Numbered from the stretch's first letter, positions 41,899-52,063 are shown. The stretch: DNA of 64,000 bases from an uncultured Alistipes sp. (GCA_947623965.1 CANQIF010000005.1:62001-126000), one strand, 5' to 3'. Notes: generated from the letters alone by a model not told the origin. Program-made: numbers and translations.

Positions 41899-43818
41899 AT
41901 GGAAAACAAACCCTCCCTCCGGATGCGGCTGAACGCCGCCGTCTCGCGCATCCAGTTCTTCGTCCTCGTCGTCTGGTGCATCGGCATCCTGCTCGCCTAC
42001 CTGGTCGGCATGTACGTCTCGGGGTCGATCCACTCGGCGTCGCGCTGGATGGGGGCCATGCTGGCCTGCTCGTCGGTGGTCGTCGTCCTGCAAAAAACGG
42101 GCTACCGCGAATCGCTGCAGTTCGGCCTCATCCGCGTCTTCGGCACCTTCTGCGGCGCCCTGCTCGCCTACCTCTACCTCTCGCTGCTCCCCTTCTCGGT
42201 GGTCGGCATGCTGCTGACGGTCTTTCTGCTCGAGATGCTCTTCATGCTGCTCAACATCTACAACACGGGCCATATCGCCACCATCACGCTGCTCATCATC
42301 ATGCTCGTCTCGCAGATGTCGCCCGGCGTCGATCCCGCCACGAACTGCATGCTGCGCTTCGTCGAGTCGGCGGCCGGCGTCGCCGTGGGGGTCGCGCTGC
42401 TGTGGGTGATCGAGCGCTGGAACGGCTGGCGGCAGCGGCTCCTCCACATGGGCCGCCGCGAGAACGGCGGAATGGTCGATCTGGACACCATGCCGCTGCG
42501 CTGGGGCCACCTGCGCGTGACGCTCGTCGCCTCGCTCGGACAGGCGACCGGCGCAGCCCTCTCGACCCTCGTCGGGCTGATCGTCCCGATGGTCCAGCTC
42601 GCCGGCCACCCCGGGCTGACACCCCTGCAGCAGGGCGTCGTCGCGGCGAGCAGCCTCGTCGGCATCCTGGTCGGCGCGATCCTCTTCGGGCGGTGGAGCG
42701 ACCGCCGGGGCTACCTCCTGCTCTTCCGCCTCTGCCCGCTGTTCGTGCTCGCGGCGGCCCTCATGGGGGCTGCGACGGCCGACCTCCGCGTCCTCGTTCC
42801 CGCCCTCTTTCTCATGGGGTTCGGCATCGGCGGCGACTACAGCCTCGACTCGGACTACATCTCCGAGCTCATGCCGCGCCGCTGGCGGCTGCTGATGGTC
42901 GGCGTGGCGAAGTCCTTCTCGGCCCTCGGCAGCCTCTTCGCCATCGGCACGGCCCTCTACCTGCTGCGGATCTGGCAGGAGCCGACCCACTGGAACCGGC
43001 TGCTCCTGCTCGTCGCCCTTCTGGCTGTCGTGATGCTCGCCACGCGCATCCGCTTCACGCAAAGCCCCGGGTGGCTCCTGGCCAACGGCCGCGTCGCCGA
43101 GGCCGAGGCGGCCGTCCGCTACTTCCTCGGCCCCGACGTCGAGATCGGCGAGCTTCGGCAGCAGCCACCGCGGAAGGGGGCCCTGCGCCTCTCGTGGGGC
43201 TCCTTCTTCCGCCGCGACCGGCTCAAGCGGACCCTGCTGTGCGGCATTCCGTGGGCTTGCGAGGGGGTCGGCATCTACGGGGTCGGCGTCTTTCTGCCGG
43301 TGCTCATCATGGCCCTCGGGCTCGGACACGCCGCCGACGGGAGCTTTTCGCAGCTGCTCCACTCGGCACGGACGACCCTCTGGATCGATCTGGCGATGAT
43401 CCCGGGCTTCGCGCTCGGTCTGCTGCTCGTCAACCGGGTGTCGCACCTGCAGCTCCAGACAGGCGGATTTCTGCTGGCCGCCGCGGGGCTCCTCCTGCTG
43501 CTCTTCGCCGACCGGTTCCACGGCGCCGCGGCGATCGCCATCGCGGGCTTCATGCTCTTCGAGCTCTTCCTGAACGGAGGCCCGCACCTGATGACCTTCA
43601 TCCTGCCGGCACAGGTCTACCCCGTCGCCGAACGGGGCGAGGGGAGCGGGCTGGCCGCCGCCTTCGGCAAGGCGGGCGCCGTCGCCGGGGTCTTCTTCTT
43701 CCCGCTGCTCCTCCACTGGGGCGGTGTTCCGCTGGCCCTGCTCGTCACGGCGGCCCTGCTGCTCGTCGGCGCCTGGGTCACCGCCCGCCTCGGTCCGCAA
43801 GTGCTGCCGAAGAGGTGA
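41899..43818 (+). CDS. MFS transporter with N-terminal FUSC-like membrane domain
   Basis: A 639-residue membrane protein starting at ATG 41899 (MENKPSLRMRLNAAVSRIQF). Residues ~15-170 hold about five short helices of the FUSC/aromatic-acid-exporter type (QKTGYRESLQFGLIRVFGTFCGALLAYLYL, CMLRFVESAAGVAVGVALLWVIERW). From about 195 on it is a 12-helix major facilitator of the sugar-porter branch: GRWSDRRGYLLLF, FLMGFGIGGDYSLDSDYISE, MPRRWRLLMVGVAKSF, and a second half with VYPVAERGEGSGLAAAFGKAG. The fusion of these two transporter types is unusual. Substrate unknown. It is divergent from the alpha/beta hydrolase, so uptake or export of that enzyme's product is possible. Confidence 0.82.
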   Translation: MENKPSLRMRLNAAVSRIQFFVLVVWCIGILLAYLVGMYVSGSIHSASRWMGAMLACSSVVVVLQKTGYRESLQFGLIRVFGTFCGALLAYLYLSLLPFSVVGMLLTVFLLEMLFMLLNIYNTGHIATITLLIIMLVSQMSPGVDPATNCMLRFVESAAGVAVGVALLWVIERWNGWRQRLLHMGRRENGGMVDLDTMPLRWGHLRVTLVASLGQATGAALSTLVGLIVPMVQLAGHPGLTPLQQGVVAASSLVGILVGAILFGRWSDRRGYLLLFRLCPLFVLAAALMGAATADLRVLVPALFLMGFGIGGDYSLDSDYISELMPRRWRLLMVGVAKSFSALGSLFAIGTALYLLRIWQEPTHWNRLLLLVALLAVVMLATRIRFTQSPGWLLANGRVAEAEAAVRYFLGPDVEIGELRQQPPRKGALRLSWGSFFRRDRLKRTLLCGIPWACEGVGIYGVGVFLPVLIMALGLGHAADGSFSQLLHSARTTLWIDLAMIPGFALGLLLVNRVSHLQLQTGGFLLAAAGLLLLLFADRFHGAAAIAIAGFMLFELFLNGGPHLMTFILPAQVYPVAERGEGSGLAAAFGKAGAVAGVFFFPLLLHWGGVPLALLVTAALLLVGAWVTARLGPQVLPKR

Positions 43819-43838
43819 CGCGGCCGCCCCGAAAAAGA

Positions 43839-43871
43839 ACGGGCGGGACCTCTTCGCGAGGTCCCGCCCGT
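43839..43871. terminator. Bidirectional terminator between the MFS and urea-transporter genes
   Basis: A 14-bp stem (ACGGGCGGGACCTC / GAGGTCCCGCCCGT) with loop TTCGC lies between convergent genes; on the minus strand TTCTTTTTCGG follows. Confidence 0.8.
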
Positions 43872-43878
43872 CGTTCGT

Positions 43879-44901
43879 TCAGACGCGGGCATCGGGCGGC
43901 GCGAGGTGCCGCTTGTTCTCCGCCTCCCAGTTCGAATGGTCGGGATGACCGGCGTCGTCGAGCCGGACGAGGGGAAGCAGGAAGAGCCACGTCGCGAGGC
44001 AGAAAGGAGCCGTCAGCGTCGCGAGGCCGACGGGGGCGAGCAGCACATTCATCCCCGCCTGCACGAAGAAAGTCACCGCCACGCCGAGCAGCGCCCAGAG
44101 GGCCGAGCGCCACCCCGGCCGGTAGAAGACCGTCGCCAAGGCGATCGCCGTCAGCACGGAGCTGAAGCCGTAGAGCCCGGCGGCGATGTCGGCTCCGGAG
44201 GCGCCGAAGAGGAGGGCGAGGGCGAGCCCCGCGGCCGAGCCGGCCGCAGCCCACAAAGCCGCCCGCCACGAGGCGGCGAGCAGCCCGGCGAGGAAGAGGA
44301 GCCCCGTACCCCACGAATCGATGAGGAAGACCTGCGCGATGCCCCGGAGCCACCAGACCGCGAGCTCCGAGAAGCGCCACTCCCCGGCCGGGACGACGGC
44401 CGCCGGAAGCGCAGGATCGGCCATCCGGTCGTCCGGCAGGCCGGCGAGCGCGCGGGCGGCGAGGAGGAAGAGCCACGTGCAAAGGACGAAGGGGAAGGTG
44501 AGCGAGTTGATCCGCCACGCGGCCAAAGCCCGGTTGAGCCCGGTGCGGACCCAGGTCGTGAGGGCGGCGCAAAGCAGCAGCGCCAGCCACATCCACCCCG
44601 TGTTGCCCACGAAGGTGGGGAAGGCGCAGCCGACCAGCACGCCGTTGAAGCCCCAAAGGCCCTGGTCGCCCTCGCGGCCGGGCAGGCCGAGGAGCCATCC
44701 GGCCGCCGTCGAAACGATCAGTCCCGCCAGCGCGCCCCAGAAGACGACGTGCGTGCCGTTCTGCCAGGCGCCCCAGCAGATGCCGGCCAGAAAGAAGAGG
44801 CCCGTCCAGGCGTTGTTCTGGAACATCACCTGCCCGGCGCCGCGCAGCAGGATCCGCTGCAGGCCGGAGGGTCCCTCCGTTCGAAGAAGCGTTGTATCCA
44901 T
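43879..44901 (-). CDS. Urea transporter (UT family)
   Basis: A 340-residue inner-membrane channel that brings urea to the urease. Starts at ATG 44901 (MDTTLLRTEGPSGL). Two homologous halves each have five helices and a re-entrant segment; recognisable pairs are QVMFQNNAWTGLFFLAGI and QVFLIDSWGTGLLFLAGL. A GxNGVLVGCAFPTFVGN segment in the first half matches GLYGFSSVLTAIALATV in the second. It is the last gene of the urease operon, 223 bp after ureD; the gap has GC-rich repeats and no gene. A yut-like gene at the end of a urease cluster is known in Yersinia. No nickel transporter is visible here. Confidence 0.88.
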   Translation of the reverse strand: MDTTLLRTEGPSGLQRILLRGAGQVMFQNNAWTGLFFLAGICWGAWQNGTHVVFWGALAGLIVSTAAGWLLGLPGREGDQGLWGFNGVLVGCAFPTFVGNTGWMWLALLLCAALTTWVRTGLNRALAAWRINSLTFPFVLCTWLFLLAARALAGLPDDRMADPALPAAVVPAGEWRFSELAVWWLRGIAQVFLIDSWGTGLLFLAGLLAASWRAALWAAAGSAAGLALALLFGASGADIAAGLYGFSSVLTAIALATVFYRPGWRSALWALLGVAVTFFVQAGMNVLLAPVGLATLTAPFCLATWLFLLPLVRLDDAGHPDHSNWEAENKRHLAPPDARV

Positions 44902-45124
44902 ATCCGTGTGTTTTTGGTTGCAAAAATAGGCGATCGACGGCATATTTCCGCCGGCCGCCGCGGATTTTCCCGGCCGGGAGCCGGGGCCGGAAGCGGGACC
45001 TGAACCGTGACCTAAACCTGAACCGGGGCCGGCCGCCGGAACGATCCGAGGCCGGCCGGAACGCCGGTGCAGCCCATGATGCCGGTGCGGCCCGCGGGGC
45101 CGGCTGGGAGCGCAGCCCGCCGCC
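44902..45124. repeat. GC-rich degenerate repeats between ureD and the urea transporter
   Basis: A 223-bp gap without a gene. It carries short units such as CCGGCCGGGA, GGGGCCGG and CTGAACC that vary from copy to copy. No terminator with a T-run is recognised, so read-through from ureD into the transporter is likely. Confidence 0.45.
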
Positions 45125-46207
45125 CTACCGCCACGGAAACTCCTCGAAGAGGGGCTTTCCCTTGACGGCGAGGCGCACCGACGAACAGAAGTCGCGCACG
45201 AGCCGTTTGACGGGGCCGCTCTCCGCCCCGAGCACGCGGTAGGCGAGGCCGCAGTCGTTCGGCAGCCGCACGATGCCCGCCGCCAGCTGCCGCTCGCGGT
45301 CGATGAAGGGGTGCGTCCGCGCGCGGATCGCCTCGGCCCGGTCGGGCGGCGTCAGCACCAGCACGTTGGCGAAGAGGTCGCAGCCGTTCATCGCGCCGAG
45401 CGTCTCGGGCGAGCGGAGGGCGGGCCGGACGAGGAACTTCTCGCCGAAGAGGCGCCGGCCGTCGGGGCGCTCGACCCGCGTGCGGACCGAAAGGAGGTCG
45501 TAGCCGAAGCGTTCGCCGCGGTGCTTGCGGCCGCTCAGGTAGATCTCGGCATAGCAGAGGGTGGCCGACGGGGCGATGCGGATCGTCGTGTCGGCGATGA
45601 AGCGGGTGTGCCGGCAGGGGATCGTCGGCTCGGGGAGGTACTCCAAATAGGCCTCCTCCTCGAGGTCGAAGCGCTGGCGGAGCCCCGCGTAGTTGGCCCG
45701 CATTCCGGCGAGCTTGGTCGCCGCCCCCGTCGAGAGGTGGGCGAAGGCGCCGCGCCGCACGACGAAGTGCTGCTCGTAGCGGTCGCCGTCGACGTTGGGG
45801 CCGCCCGACGAGAGGATGTAGACGCAGGGCATCTCGGGCATCTGCTCGTCGAAATAGAGGGCCTGCTGCACGATGAGCGGCGCCCGGCGCTCCCAGTCGC
45901 GCAGGATCGAGCGGCCCTCGCCGTCCAGCTCGAAGCCCAGCCGCAGGTAGCCCGTCTTGCCGGGCGTGCCGACGGGCATCGCCTCGGGCTCGGCCAGATA
46001 GGGCCGCACCTCGCGGGCCGCATCGAAGCCGGAAGGCGCCGATGGAGGGGTCGCGTTGAATCCGGACCGACCGGCATCGAAGCCGGACGGACGGGCGCCG
46101 TCATTCCGGGAAGGACCGGGAGGGAGGGAGGAGCCGGACGGGCGGGAGGCGCCGGGCCCGGCCGAACAAGCCGCCCCGCCCGCTCCTGCCAGCTGCCTGC
46201 GTCTCAT
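45125..46207 (-). CDS. ureD: Urease accessory protein UreD
   Basis: Part of the UreD-UreF-UreG complex that delivers nickel to the urease apoenzyme. The 360-residue protein is longer than usual (about 270) because of a low-complexity N-terminal ~60 residues ([21 protein letters not shown]). The core has [73 protein letters not shown], and a C-terminal [17 protein letters not shown], all UreD features. Its start overlaps the ureG stop by four bases (ATGA). Confidence 0.92.
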   Translation of the reverse strand: MRRRQLAGAGGAACSAGPGASRPSGSSLPPGPSRNDGARPSGFDAGRSGFNATPPSAPSGFDAAREVRPYLAEPEAMPVGTPGKTGYLRLGFELDGEGRSILRDWERRAPLIVQQALYFDEQMPEMPCVYILSSGGPNVDGDRYEQHFVVRRGAFAHLSTGAATKLAGMRANYAGLRQRFDLEEEAYLEYLPEPTIPCRHTRFIADTTIRIAPSATLCYAEIYLSGRKHRGERFGYDLLSVRTRVERPDGRRLFGEKFLVRPALRSPETLGAMNGCDLFANVLVLTPPDRAEAIRARTHPFIDRERQLAAGIVRLPNDCGLAYRVLGAESGPVKRLVRDFCSSVRLAVKGKPLFEEFPWR

Positions 46208-46857
46208 CGGAGGGCGGCGGCCCGCTCCGGCCGCGACGGTTCGGAATCGAAGAGCGCCATGCGGCGGATGAGGCCGACCAGTTCGTCGATCCCCTCCCCC
46301 GTCATGCAGTTGGTGAAGAGAAAGGGTTTGCCGGGGCGCATCGCCGCCGAGTCGCGCCGCATCACCTCCAGATCGGCATGCACGTAGGGGGCCAGATCGG
46401 TCTTGTTGATGACCAGGATGTCCGACTGCGAGATGCCGGGGCCGTCCTTGCGGGGGATCTTGTCGCCCGCGGCCACGTCGATCACGTAGATGAAGAAATC
46501 GACCAGCGCCGGGCTGAAGGTGAGCGTCAGGTTGTCGCCGCCCGACTCGATCAGCACGACGTCGCCGTCCGGAAAACGCGCCTCCATCTCCTCGACGGCG
46601 GCGAGGTTCATCGAGGGATCCTCGCGCACGGCAGTATGGGGGCAGGCCCCCGTCTCGACGCCGATGATGCGCTCCTCGACCAGAATGCCGCGCAGCATGC
46701 GGCGCACGTGTTCGGCATCTTCGGTCGTCACCACGTCGTTCGTGATGACGAGCACCTTGTGGCCCAGTTCGAGGAGGCGGGGCGTGATCGCCTCGATCAG
46801 GGCGGTCTTGCCCGAGCCTACGGGGCCGCCGATTCCGATTCTGCAGGTATCGTTCAT
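46204..46857 (-). CDS. ureG: Urease accessory GTPase UreG
   Basis: A SIMIBI-class GTPase that couples GTP hydrolysis to nickel insertion. The ORF track buries it in a long frame; the real start is ATG 46857 ([24 protein letters not shown]), giving 217 residues. The P-loop GGPVGSGKT is at residues 10-18. Then come [39 protein letters not shown] with the nickel-binding CPH motif, and [39 protein letters not shown] and NKTDLAPYV. It overlaps ureD by 4 bp and is 17 bp downstream of ureF. Confidence 0.96.
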   Translation of the reverse strand: MNDTCRIGIGGPVGSGKTALIEAITPRLLELGHKVLVITNDVVTTEDAEHVRRMLRGILVEERIIGVETGACPHTAVREDPSMNLAAVEEMEARFPDGDVVLIESGGDNLTLTFSPALVDFFIYVIDVAAGDKIPRKDGPGISQSDILVINKTDLAPYVHADLEVMRRDSAAMRPGKPFLFTNCMTGEGIDELVGLIRRMALFDSEPSRPERAAALR

Positions 46858-46874
46858 GGGGAAAGGAATAAGGA

Positions 46875-47582
46875 TCAATTCATGAAGAGGCGGTGCACCC
46901 CCCGCTCGTGCAGCGAGGCGAGGATGTCGAGCTGCGGCGCGAAGGCGTGCAGCTCGTCCAACTCCAGCTCGCGGGCTTCGTCGTAGAGCGCCGCGCTCCC
47001 GGCGGCGAGGCGGAAGAGGATGCGCTGCGTATCGTAGTGCGAGACGCGCAGGCAGCGCAGCGCCGCATTGAGGACCATTCCCGCGACGCCGTACTGCTGC
47101 GCGCAGAAGAGCGCGCATTCGTCGAGCCCGCAGGCGGCGAAAAGAGCCCCCTGCGCCGCAGGATGGGTGCCGGGGGTGCGGCCGGCGCCGATGTCGGCGA
47201 TCCAGCGGGCGATGAAGCCGTCCGCGAGGAGCTCGGCCGCCAGCTCGGCCAGCTTGCGTCCCATGCGGCAGGTCATGCGGCGCCCCTCGTCGCCGAGACG
47301 GTAGGCGTAGAGAGTCCGGTCGACCGTCCGGAAGCGGTCGTAATCCTCCGCAAGACGGGCGCGGTGGGCCTGAAGCGCCGCGACGCCCTCTGTGAAGGCG
47401 GACTGCACCGTGAGGTCGCGCACGAAGGCTTCGAGCGTCGCGGCATCGCGGACCAGCCCCTCCGCCACGGCCGTTTCCAGCCCGTTCGAGAAGGAGAAGG
47501 CCCCCACCGGAAGCGCCGAATCGCCGAAGGCGAGCAGCCGCAGCAGCCGCGTCGCCCGGCCGGAGGTCGTGCGGCGCTTCAT
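46875..47582 (-). CDS. ureF: Urease accessory protein UreF
   Basis: The bridging protein between UreD and UreG. A 235-residue all-helical protein with [25 protein letters not shown] near the N-terminus (typical), a middle [34 protein letters not shown], and GGTH-like [22 protein letters not shown]-terminal [23 protein letters not shown] fits. Its ATG overlaps the ureE stop by 4 bp, so the whole accessory block is translationally coupled. Confidence 0.93.
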   Translation of the reverse strand: MKRRTTSGRATRLLRLLAFGDSALPVGAFSFSNGLETAVAEGLVRDAATLEAFVRDLTVQSAFTEGVAALQAHRARLAEDYDRFRTVDRTLYAYRLGDEGRRMTCRMGRKLAELAAELLADGFIARWIADIGAGRTPGTHPAAQGALFAACGLDECALFCAQQYGVAGMVLNAALRCLRVSHYDTQRILFRLAAGSAALYDEARELELDELHAFAPQLDILASLHERGVHRLFMN

Positions 47583-48457
47583 CGGACGGGGTCGGAAGGA
47601 AGTTGCGCACCGGCCCGGGCGCCGTCCGTCTCCCGACCGCAGCCGCAGCCGTGGTCCTGGTCTTGGTCCCGGTCGCAGCCGCAGCCGTGGTCGTGCGAAT
47701 GCCCGTATTCAGAGCCGTGTTCATGGCTGTGGCCCTGCTCCCGCCCGCCTTCGTGAAAGGAGTCGTGCGGATGATCGTGAGAGCGGTCATGCGCATGGTC
47801 GTGCGGGTGGTCGTGCGGATGGTCGTGCAGGTGCTCGTGCAAGTGCTCGTGCGGATGGTCATGCGGGTGCTCGTGCAAGTGCTCGTGCGGGTGCTCGTGC
47901 GGGTGCTCGTGTCCGCCGGCCCCGGGCTCCGCGCCGCCGAAAAGGCGGCGAATCTCGTGGGGCGCCAAGTAGGGAATCACCTCCGCGCCGGGCTGGAAAG
48001 CGTATGCGATCCGCTCGAACCGGTGGGTGCGCAGCACGCTCCGCATCACCGTGCGGTCGACCGTCAGGGGGATGTAGACCTTCGTGCCGCGCACGACGGC
48101 GGGCCAGTGCTGGTTGCCGACGGCGTGGCCGAACTCCAGCGCCTCGCGGATCGCCTCGGCGGTCTCCTCCTGCGCGAGGGCGCCGAGGTCGGCCACCAGG
48201 ACGTCGTTCAGCCGCAGGCGGACCGCTACGGCACGCCGCGTATCGGGATCGTACTCAAGGATATCGCCGTCGAGCAGCTGCGCATGGCGCCGCAGCGCCA
48301 CGGCGCACGCCTCGCCCCGCTCCGTGCGGGCGACGAAACGGCTCTTCTGGGCCGTCCACTGGTCCAGCTCCACGCAGTCGACGACCGCCTCGCGGAGCCG
48401 CTCGGCCCACGCCGCATCGCGGCGGTTTCCGAGAATTTCGGTATGGATTTTCATCAC
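47579..48457 (-). CDS. ureE: Urease nickel metallochaperone UreE with a very long His-rich tail
   Basis: Binds nickel and hands it to UreG. The 292-residue protein has a normal ~190-residue UreE core ([31 protein letters not shown]-like [40 protein letters not shown]) followed by a ~110-residue tail of [21 protein letters not shown] type, then CGCD / CGCGRE clusters. About 40 histidines make a large nickel store, more than the tail of K. aerogenes UreE (around ten). The tail is encoded by a 12-bp-like repeat (GGTGCTCGTGC in plus-strand reading), so length may vary between strains. It follows ureC after a 132-bp gap with GCCGAAGCA-type repeats. Confidence 0.95.
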   Translation of the reverse strand: MMKIHTEILGNRRDAAWAERLREAVVDCVELDQWTAQKSRFVARTERGEACAVALRRHAQLLDGDILEYDPDTRRAVAVRLRLNDVLVADLGALAQEETAEAIREALEFGHAVGNQHWPAVVRGTKVYIPLTVDRTVMRSVLRTHRFERIAYAFQPGAEVIPYLAPHEIRRLFGGAEPGAGGHEHPHEHPHEHLHEHPHDHPHEHLHEHLHDHPHDHPHDHAHDRSHDHPHDSFHEGGREQGHSHEHGSEYGHSHDHGCGCDRDQDQDHGCGCGRETDGARAGAQLPSDPVR

Positions 48458-48589
48458 GGGAATCGGTTTTACGGAACACCCGGCCGGCGGCCGCGGGGAG
48501 CGCCGCAGCGCAATCCGCCGCCGAAGCCGCCGCAGCTGCCGAAGCAGCCGAAGTAGCCGAAGCAGCCACAGCCGCCGGCCGGGGCGTAT

Positions 48590-50308
48590 TCAACTGAACC
48601 AGTAGAGCTGGCTCAACGGGAATTCGCGCGCGGGGCGGATGTAGGCCCGCACGCCGTTCACGAGGACATCGAAGGTCTCGGGATCGACGTCGATCGCCGG
48701 CGTCGCCCCGTTGCGCACCATGTCGTATTTGGTCAGCTGGCGCGTCCGGCGCACGGGGAGCACCCGGCGCTCCAGGCCGAGCCGCCCGGCGATGCCGCCC
48801 GCATAGGCCGCCCCCGAGACGAACGTGAGGCAGGTCTCGGGCAGCGCCTTTCCGAAGCCGCCGAACATCGGGCGGTAGATGCAGGGCTGCGGCGTGGGCA
48901 GCGAGGCATTCGGGTCGCCCATGTCCGACCAGTTGACGAGGCCCCCCTTGATGACCATCTTGGGTTTGGCGGCGAAGAACTGCGGCTCCCACAGCACCAG
49001 ATCGGCCACTTTCCCCTTCTCGACCGATCCGAGGTAGTCGGCGACGCCGAACGTGAGGGCCGGGTTGATCGTCACCTTGGCCAGGTAGCGCAGCACGCGG
49101 AAGTTGTCGTTGCCCGGGGCATCCTCCTCGAGCCGCCCCACGGCGTTCTTCATGAACGAGGCCATCTGGAAGGTGCGCAGGAACGATTCGCCGATGCGGC
49201 CCATCGCCTGCGAATCGGACGAGACCATCGAGAGGACGCCCAGATCGTGCAGCACGTTCTCGGCGGCCTGCGTCTCGGGGCGCACGCGGCTCTCGGCGAA
49301 GGAGACGTCGGAGGGGATCTTCGGATTGAGGTTGTGGCAGACGACGATCATGTCGAAGAGCTCGGCCTGCGAGTTGATGCCGAACGGGAGCGTGGGGTTG
49401 GTCGACGAGGGGAGCACGTAGGGCATCGAGGCGACCTTCAGCAGGTCGGGCGCATGGCCGCCGCCCGCCCCCTCGGTGTGGTAGGTGTGGATCGTGCGGC
49501 CGTCGATCGCGGCGATCGTGTCCTCGACGTAGCCCCCTTCGTTGAGCGTGTCGCTGTGGATGGCCACCTGCACGTCGTAGCGGTCCGCCACGTCGAGCGC
49601 CGCGCGGATCGCCGCGGGGGTGGAGCCCCAGTCCTCGTGGATCTTGAGGCCGCAGACGCCCGCCTCGATCTGCTCCTCGAGGGGCTGCGCCACCGAGCAG
49701 TTGCCCTTGCCGAGCAGGCCGACGTTCACAGGCAGCCCCTCGATCGAGCGGAGCATCCGCTCGGTGTTCCAGCGGCCCGAGGTGATCGTCGTGCCGTTGC
49801 TGCCGTCGGTGGGGCCGATGCCGCCGCCGAAGAGGGTCGTGATGCCGTTGCTCAGCGCGGCATAGGCCTGCTGCGGCGCGATGAGGTGGACGTGGCCGTC
49901 GATGCCAGCCGCCGTGAGGATCAGGTGCTCGCCCGAGATGGCGTCGGTCGCGGCCCCCGTGACGAGGTCGGGATGGACGCCGTGCATGATGTTCGGATTG
50001 CCCGACTTGCCGATGCCGGCGATCCGGCCGTCCTTGATCCCCACGTCGGCCTTCACGACCCCCAGTACGGGGTCGATCACCGTCACGTTGGTGATCACCA
50101 GATCGAGCGCCCCCTCCTCGGAGGTCATCGTGTTGGCGAGGCCCATGCCGTCGCGCAGCGTCTTGCCGCCGCCGTAGACGACCTCGTCGCCGTATTCGCG
50201 CAGGTCGCGCTCGATCTCGACGTAGAGGTCCGTATCGCCTAACCGGATCTTGTCGCCCACCGTGGGGCCGAAGAGATTCAGGTATTCCTGACGGGATATT
50301 GTTGCCAT
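48590..50308 (-). CDS. ureC: Urease alpha subunit UreC
   Basis: The catalytic subunit, 572 residues, hydrolysing urea to ammonia and carbamate. Nickel ligands are seen in GIDGHVHLI (His pair), GLKIHEDWG (the lysine to be carbamylated), and [12 protein letters not shown] (His). The flap reads [20 protein letters not shown]: the active-site Cys and the catalytic His are present, but the next residue is Asn where most ureases have a second His (CHHL). This CHN form is the one I associate with the Yersinia enterocolitica/Morganella ureases. SSDSQAMGR supplies the last nickel Asp. Start [26 protein letters not shown] is standard. It is 14 bp after ureB. Confidence 0.97.
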   Translation of the reverse strand: MATISRQEYLNLFGPTVGDKIRLGDTDLYVEIERDLREYGDEVVYGGGKTLRDGMGLANTMTSEEGALDLVITNVTVIDPVLGVVKADVGIKDGRIAGIGKSGNPNIMHGVHPDLVTGAATDAISGEHLILTAAGIDGHVHLIAPQQAYAALSNGITTLFGGGIGPTDGSNGTTITSGRWNTERMLRSIEGLPVNVGLLGKGNCSVAQPLEEQIEAGVCGLKIHEDWGSTPAAIRAALDVADRYDVQVAIHSDTLNEGGYVEDTIAAIDGRTIHTYHTEGAGGGHAPDLLKVASMPYVLPSSTNPTLPFGINSQAELFDMIVVCHNLNPKIPSDVSFAESRVRPETQAAENVLHDLGVLSMVSSDSQAMGRIGESFLRTFQMASFMKNAVGRLEEDAPGNDNFRVLRYLAKVTINPALTFGVADYLGSVEKGKVADLVLWEPQFFAAKPKMVIKGGLVNWSDMGDPNASLPTPQPCIYRPMFGGFGKALPETCLTFVSGAAYAGGIAGRLGLERRVLPVRRTRQLTKYDMVRNGATPAIDVDPETFDVLVNGVRAYIRPAREFPLSQLYWFS

Positions 50309-50322
50309 GGTCTATCGGTATT

Positions 50323-51204
50323 TCAACTGTTTTTCGGTTTGCGTCCCCGGCGGGGTTTCGGCGCGGCATCCGGAGCGGCGGCGTTCGACGCAGCGGCGTT
50401 CGATGCGACGGCCGCCGGAACCGCAGCGGCGGTTGCGGCAGCGGGGTCGGGATCGGGTTCGGAGTTGGCGGCGGGAGCGGCTCCGGACTCGGCGCCGGCT
50501 CCCGTTTCGGCTTTCGCTTCAACTTCGGCGGAGGGTCCGGCCCCGCTCTCCAACTTGAACCCCGCCTCGCGGACCGCCCGGAAGGCCTTCATGCGGGCCG
50601 GGTAATAGGAGGGGGCATCCTCGTCGCCCGTATAGCCCATCACCAGCCCGTTGAAGCCGATGACGCGCCGTTTGCCGGCATAGGCGACCACATCGACCTC
50701 CTTTTCGTCGCCCGGCTCGAAGCGGATGGCCGTCGTCGCCGGGATGTCGAGGTGGCAGCCGAAGGCGGCGTCGCGGTCGAACGAGAGGTAGCGGTTCACC
50801 TCGAAGAAGTGGAAGTGCGAGCCGACCTGGATCGGCCGGTCGCCCGTGTTGCGGACCTTCAGCCGCGCCGTGCGGCGGCCGAGGTTGTAGACGATCGGTT
50901 CTCCGGCCGCGACCACGCCGCCGATCGCGACGGGACGGTCGGGTCGGAAGCCCGGCCGGTTCGGATAGAGCCCCGGCTTCTGCCTGCGGGCCCCGGACGA
51001 AGCCGGAGCCGCGGCGGCCGAAGCGGCCGGGGAGGCGGAAGCTGTCGAAGCAGCGGTTGCGGCCGAGGAAGCAGTTGCGGCCCGAGCGGCGGTTGCAGCC
51101 GGGGAAGCAGTTGCGACCCGGGAGGCCGGAGCCGCAGTTGCCGCGGCAGGGGAGGTTGCCGTCGCAACCGGCGCGGCGGCACGGGATCTTTTCGGTGTTG
51201 CCAT
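50323..51204 (-). CDS. ureB: Urease beta subunit UreB with Ala-rich extensions
   Basis: The 293-residue protein contains a ~120-residue UreB core ([67 protein letters not shown]... about 78-205) with GSHFHF and [13 protein letters not shown], the standard motifs. It is flanked by an N-terminal ~73 residues of Ala/Pro/Ser/Thr repeats and a C-terminal ~85 residues of Ala/Glu/Pro repeats ending [11 protein letters not shown]. Free UreB is normally 100-160 residues, so these are strain-specific or genus-specific low-complexity additions encoded by GC-rich repeats (GCAGCGGTTGCGGCC-like). The role of the tails is unknown. It is 20 bp after ureA. Confidence 0.93.
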   Translation of the reverse strand: MATPKRSRAAAPVATATSPAAATAAPASRVATASPAATAARAATASSAATAASTASASPAASAAAAPASSGARRQKPGLYPNRPGFRPDRPVAIGGVVAAGEPIVYNLGRRTARLKVRNTGDRPIQVGSHFHFFEVNRYLSFDRDAAFGCHLDIPATTAIRFEPGDEKEVDVVAYAGKRRVIGFNGLVMGYTGDEDAPSYYPARMKAFRAVREAGFKLESGAGPSAEVEAKAETGAGAESGAAPAANSEPDPDPAAATAAAVPAAVASNAAASNAAAPDAAPKPRRGRKPKNS

Positions 51205-51224
51205 AGAAAGAAGCGATTATTCGG

Positions 51225-51527
51225 TTATCGGATCGGTTGATGGATGCTCACTAACCGCGAGCCGTCGGTGAAGACCGCCTCGACCTGCAGCAGCGAGATC
51301 ATGTCGGCGACCCCCTCCATCACATCCTTGCGCTTCAGGACGCTGGCCGCCTCCTTCATCACCTCCTCGACGGTCTTGCCCTCGCGGGCCCCTTCGAGGG
51401 CGGTTGCGGTGATGTAGGCCACCGCCTCGGGATGGTTCAGTTTCAGCCCCTTCTTGAGCCGCCGTTCGGCGATCGCGCCCAGCGAAAGGAGCAGCAGTTT
51501 GTCGATTTCTTTCGGTGTCAGATGCAT
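51225..51527 (-). CDS. ureA: Urease gamma subunit UreA
   Basis: The first gene of the urease operon. I use ATG 51527 ([77 protein letters not shown]...), giving 100 residues, the family norm, in place of the 149-residue ORF-track frame. All family motifs are present, including [12 protein letters not shown] and EGVADMI. The 160 bp upstream holds no exact TAnnTTTG box on either strand, so the operon promoter is not identified. The gene is divergent from fluC. Confidence 0.96.
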   Translation of the reverse strand: MHLTPKEIDKLLLLSLGAIAERRLKKGLKLNHPEAVAYITATALEGAREGKTVEEVMKEAASVLKRKDVMEGVADMISLLQVEAVFTDGSRLVSIHQPIR

Positions 51528-51688
51528 GGTATATCGGATTTTTTCGGTAATTTCGACCGCGGACCGGCGCCCCGGGCGGCGCCACGCACCGACGAGGGTC
51601 AAAAGACGTGCCACGGCGCGGCCGTTCCGGCACCGGATTTGCACCCTGCCGTACGGAAAAACCGTTTCTTCCATAAAAAGATCGCAAC

Positions 51689-52063
51689 ATGTTCAAAGCA
51701 ATGCTCATCGCGGGCTGCGGCGGCTTTCTCGGCACCTGCCTGCGCTTTCTGACCGGGCGGCTCTGCCACGCCCTCTCCGCCTCGGCCTTCCCGTGGGGGA
51801 CCTTCGCCGTAAACCTCATCGGCAGCTTCCTGATCGGCCTCTTCTTCGGTCTGGCCGAGAAACACGACCTCATCTCGCCTTCGATGAATCTCTTTCTCAT
51901 CACGGGCTTCTGCGGGGGGCTGACCACCTTCTCCTCCTTCGCCGACGATCTGTATCTCCTCCTCGGCGCACGCCACTGGCTTTGGTTCGGCCTCTACGCC
52001 GGTCTGACCTTCACGCTGGGGCTGCTGCTCGTCTGGACGGGCCGCACGCTCGTGCGGGGATAG
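51689..52063 (+). CDS. fluC: Fluoride ion channel FluC/CrcB
   Basis: Exports fluoride as a dual-topology homodimer. The 124-residue protein has four helices: [61 protein letters not shown] (phenylalanine box FSSF and TTF sodium site), and [18 protein letters not shown](T)FxVNxxGSFxxG is the family signature. The upstream 160 bp shared with ureA shows no fluoride-riboswitch core that I can recognise. A hairpin terminator follows 17 bp after the stop. Confidence 0.95.
   Translation: MFKAMLIAGCGGFLGTCLRFLTGRLCHALSASAFPWGTFAVNLIGSFLIGLFFGLAEKHDLISPSMNLFLITGFCGGLTTFSSFADDLYLLLGARHWLWFGLYAGLTFTLGLLLVWTGRTLVRG

Noticed and set aside
40410-44165. 1251-codon plus-strand ORF, and other very long plus-strand ORFs such as 10838-12979 and 16108-18483
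   Set aside because: They are shadows of real genes on the other strand or in another frame. They have Arg/Gly/Asp-rich composition and no motifs, which is common in DNA this GC-rich.
51528-51688. Fluoride or cobalamin riboswitch between ureA and fluC
   Set aside because: On the minus strand GGGTGCAAATCCGGTGCCGG superficially resembles a cobalamin-box fragment, but the rest of the riboswitch is missing and the genes do not fit. No fluoride-riboswitch core is visible on the plus strand.
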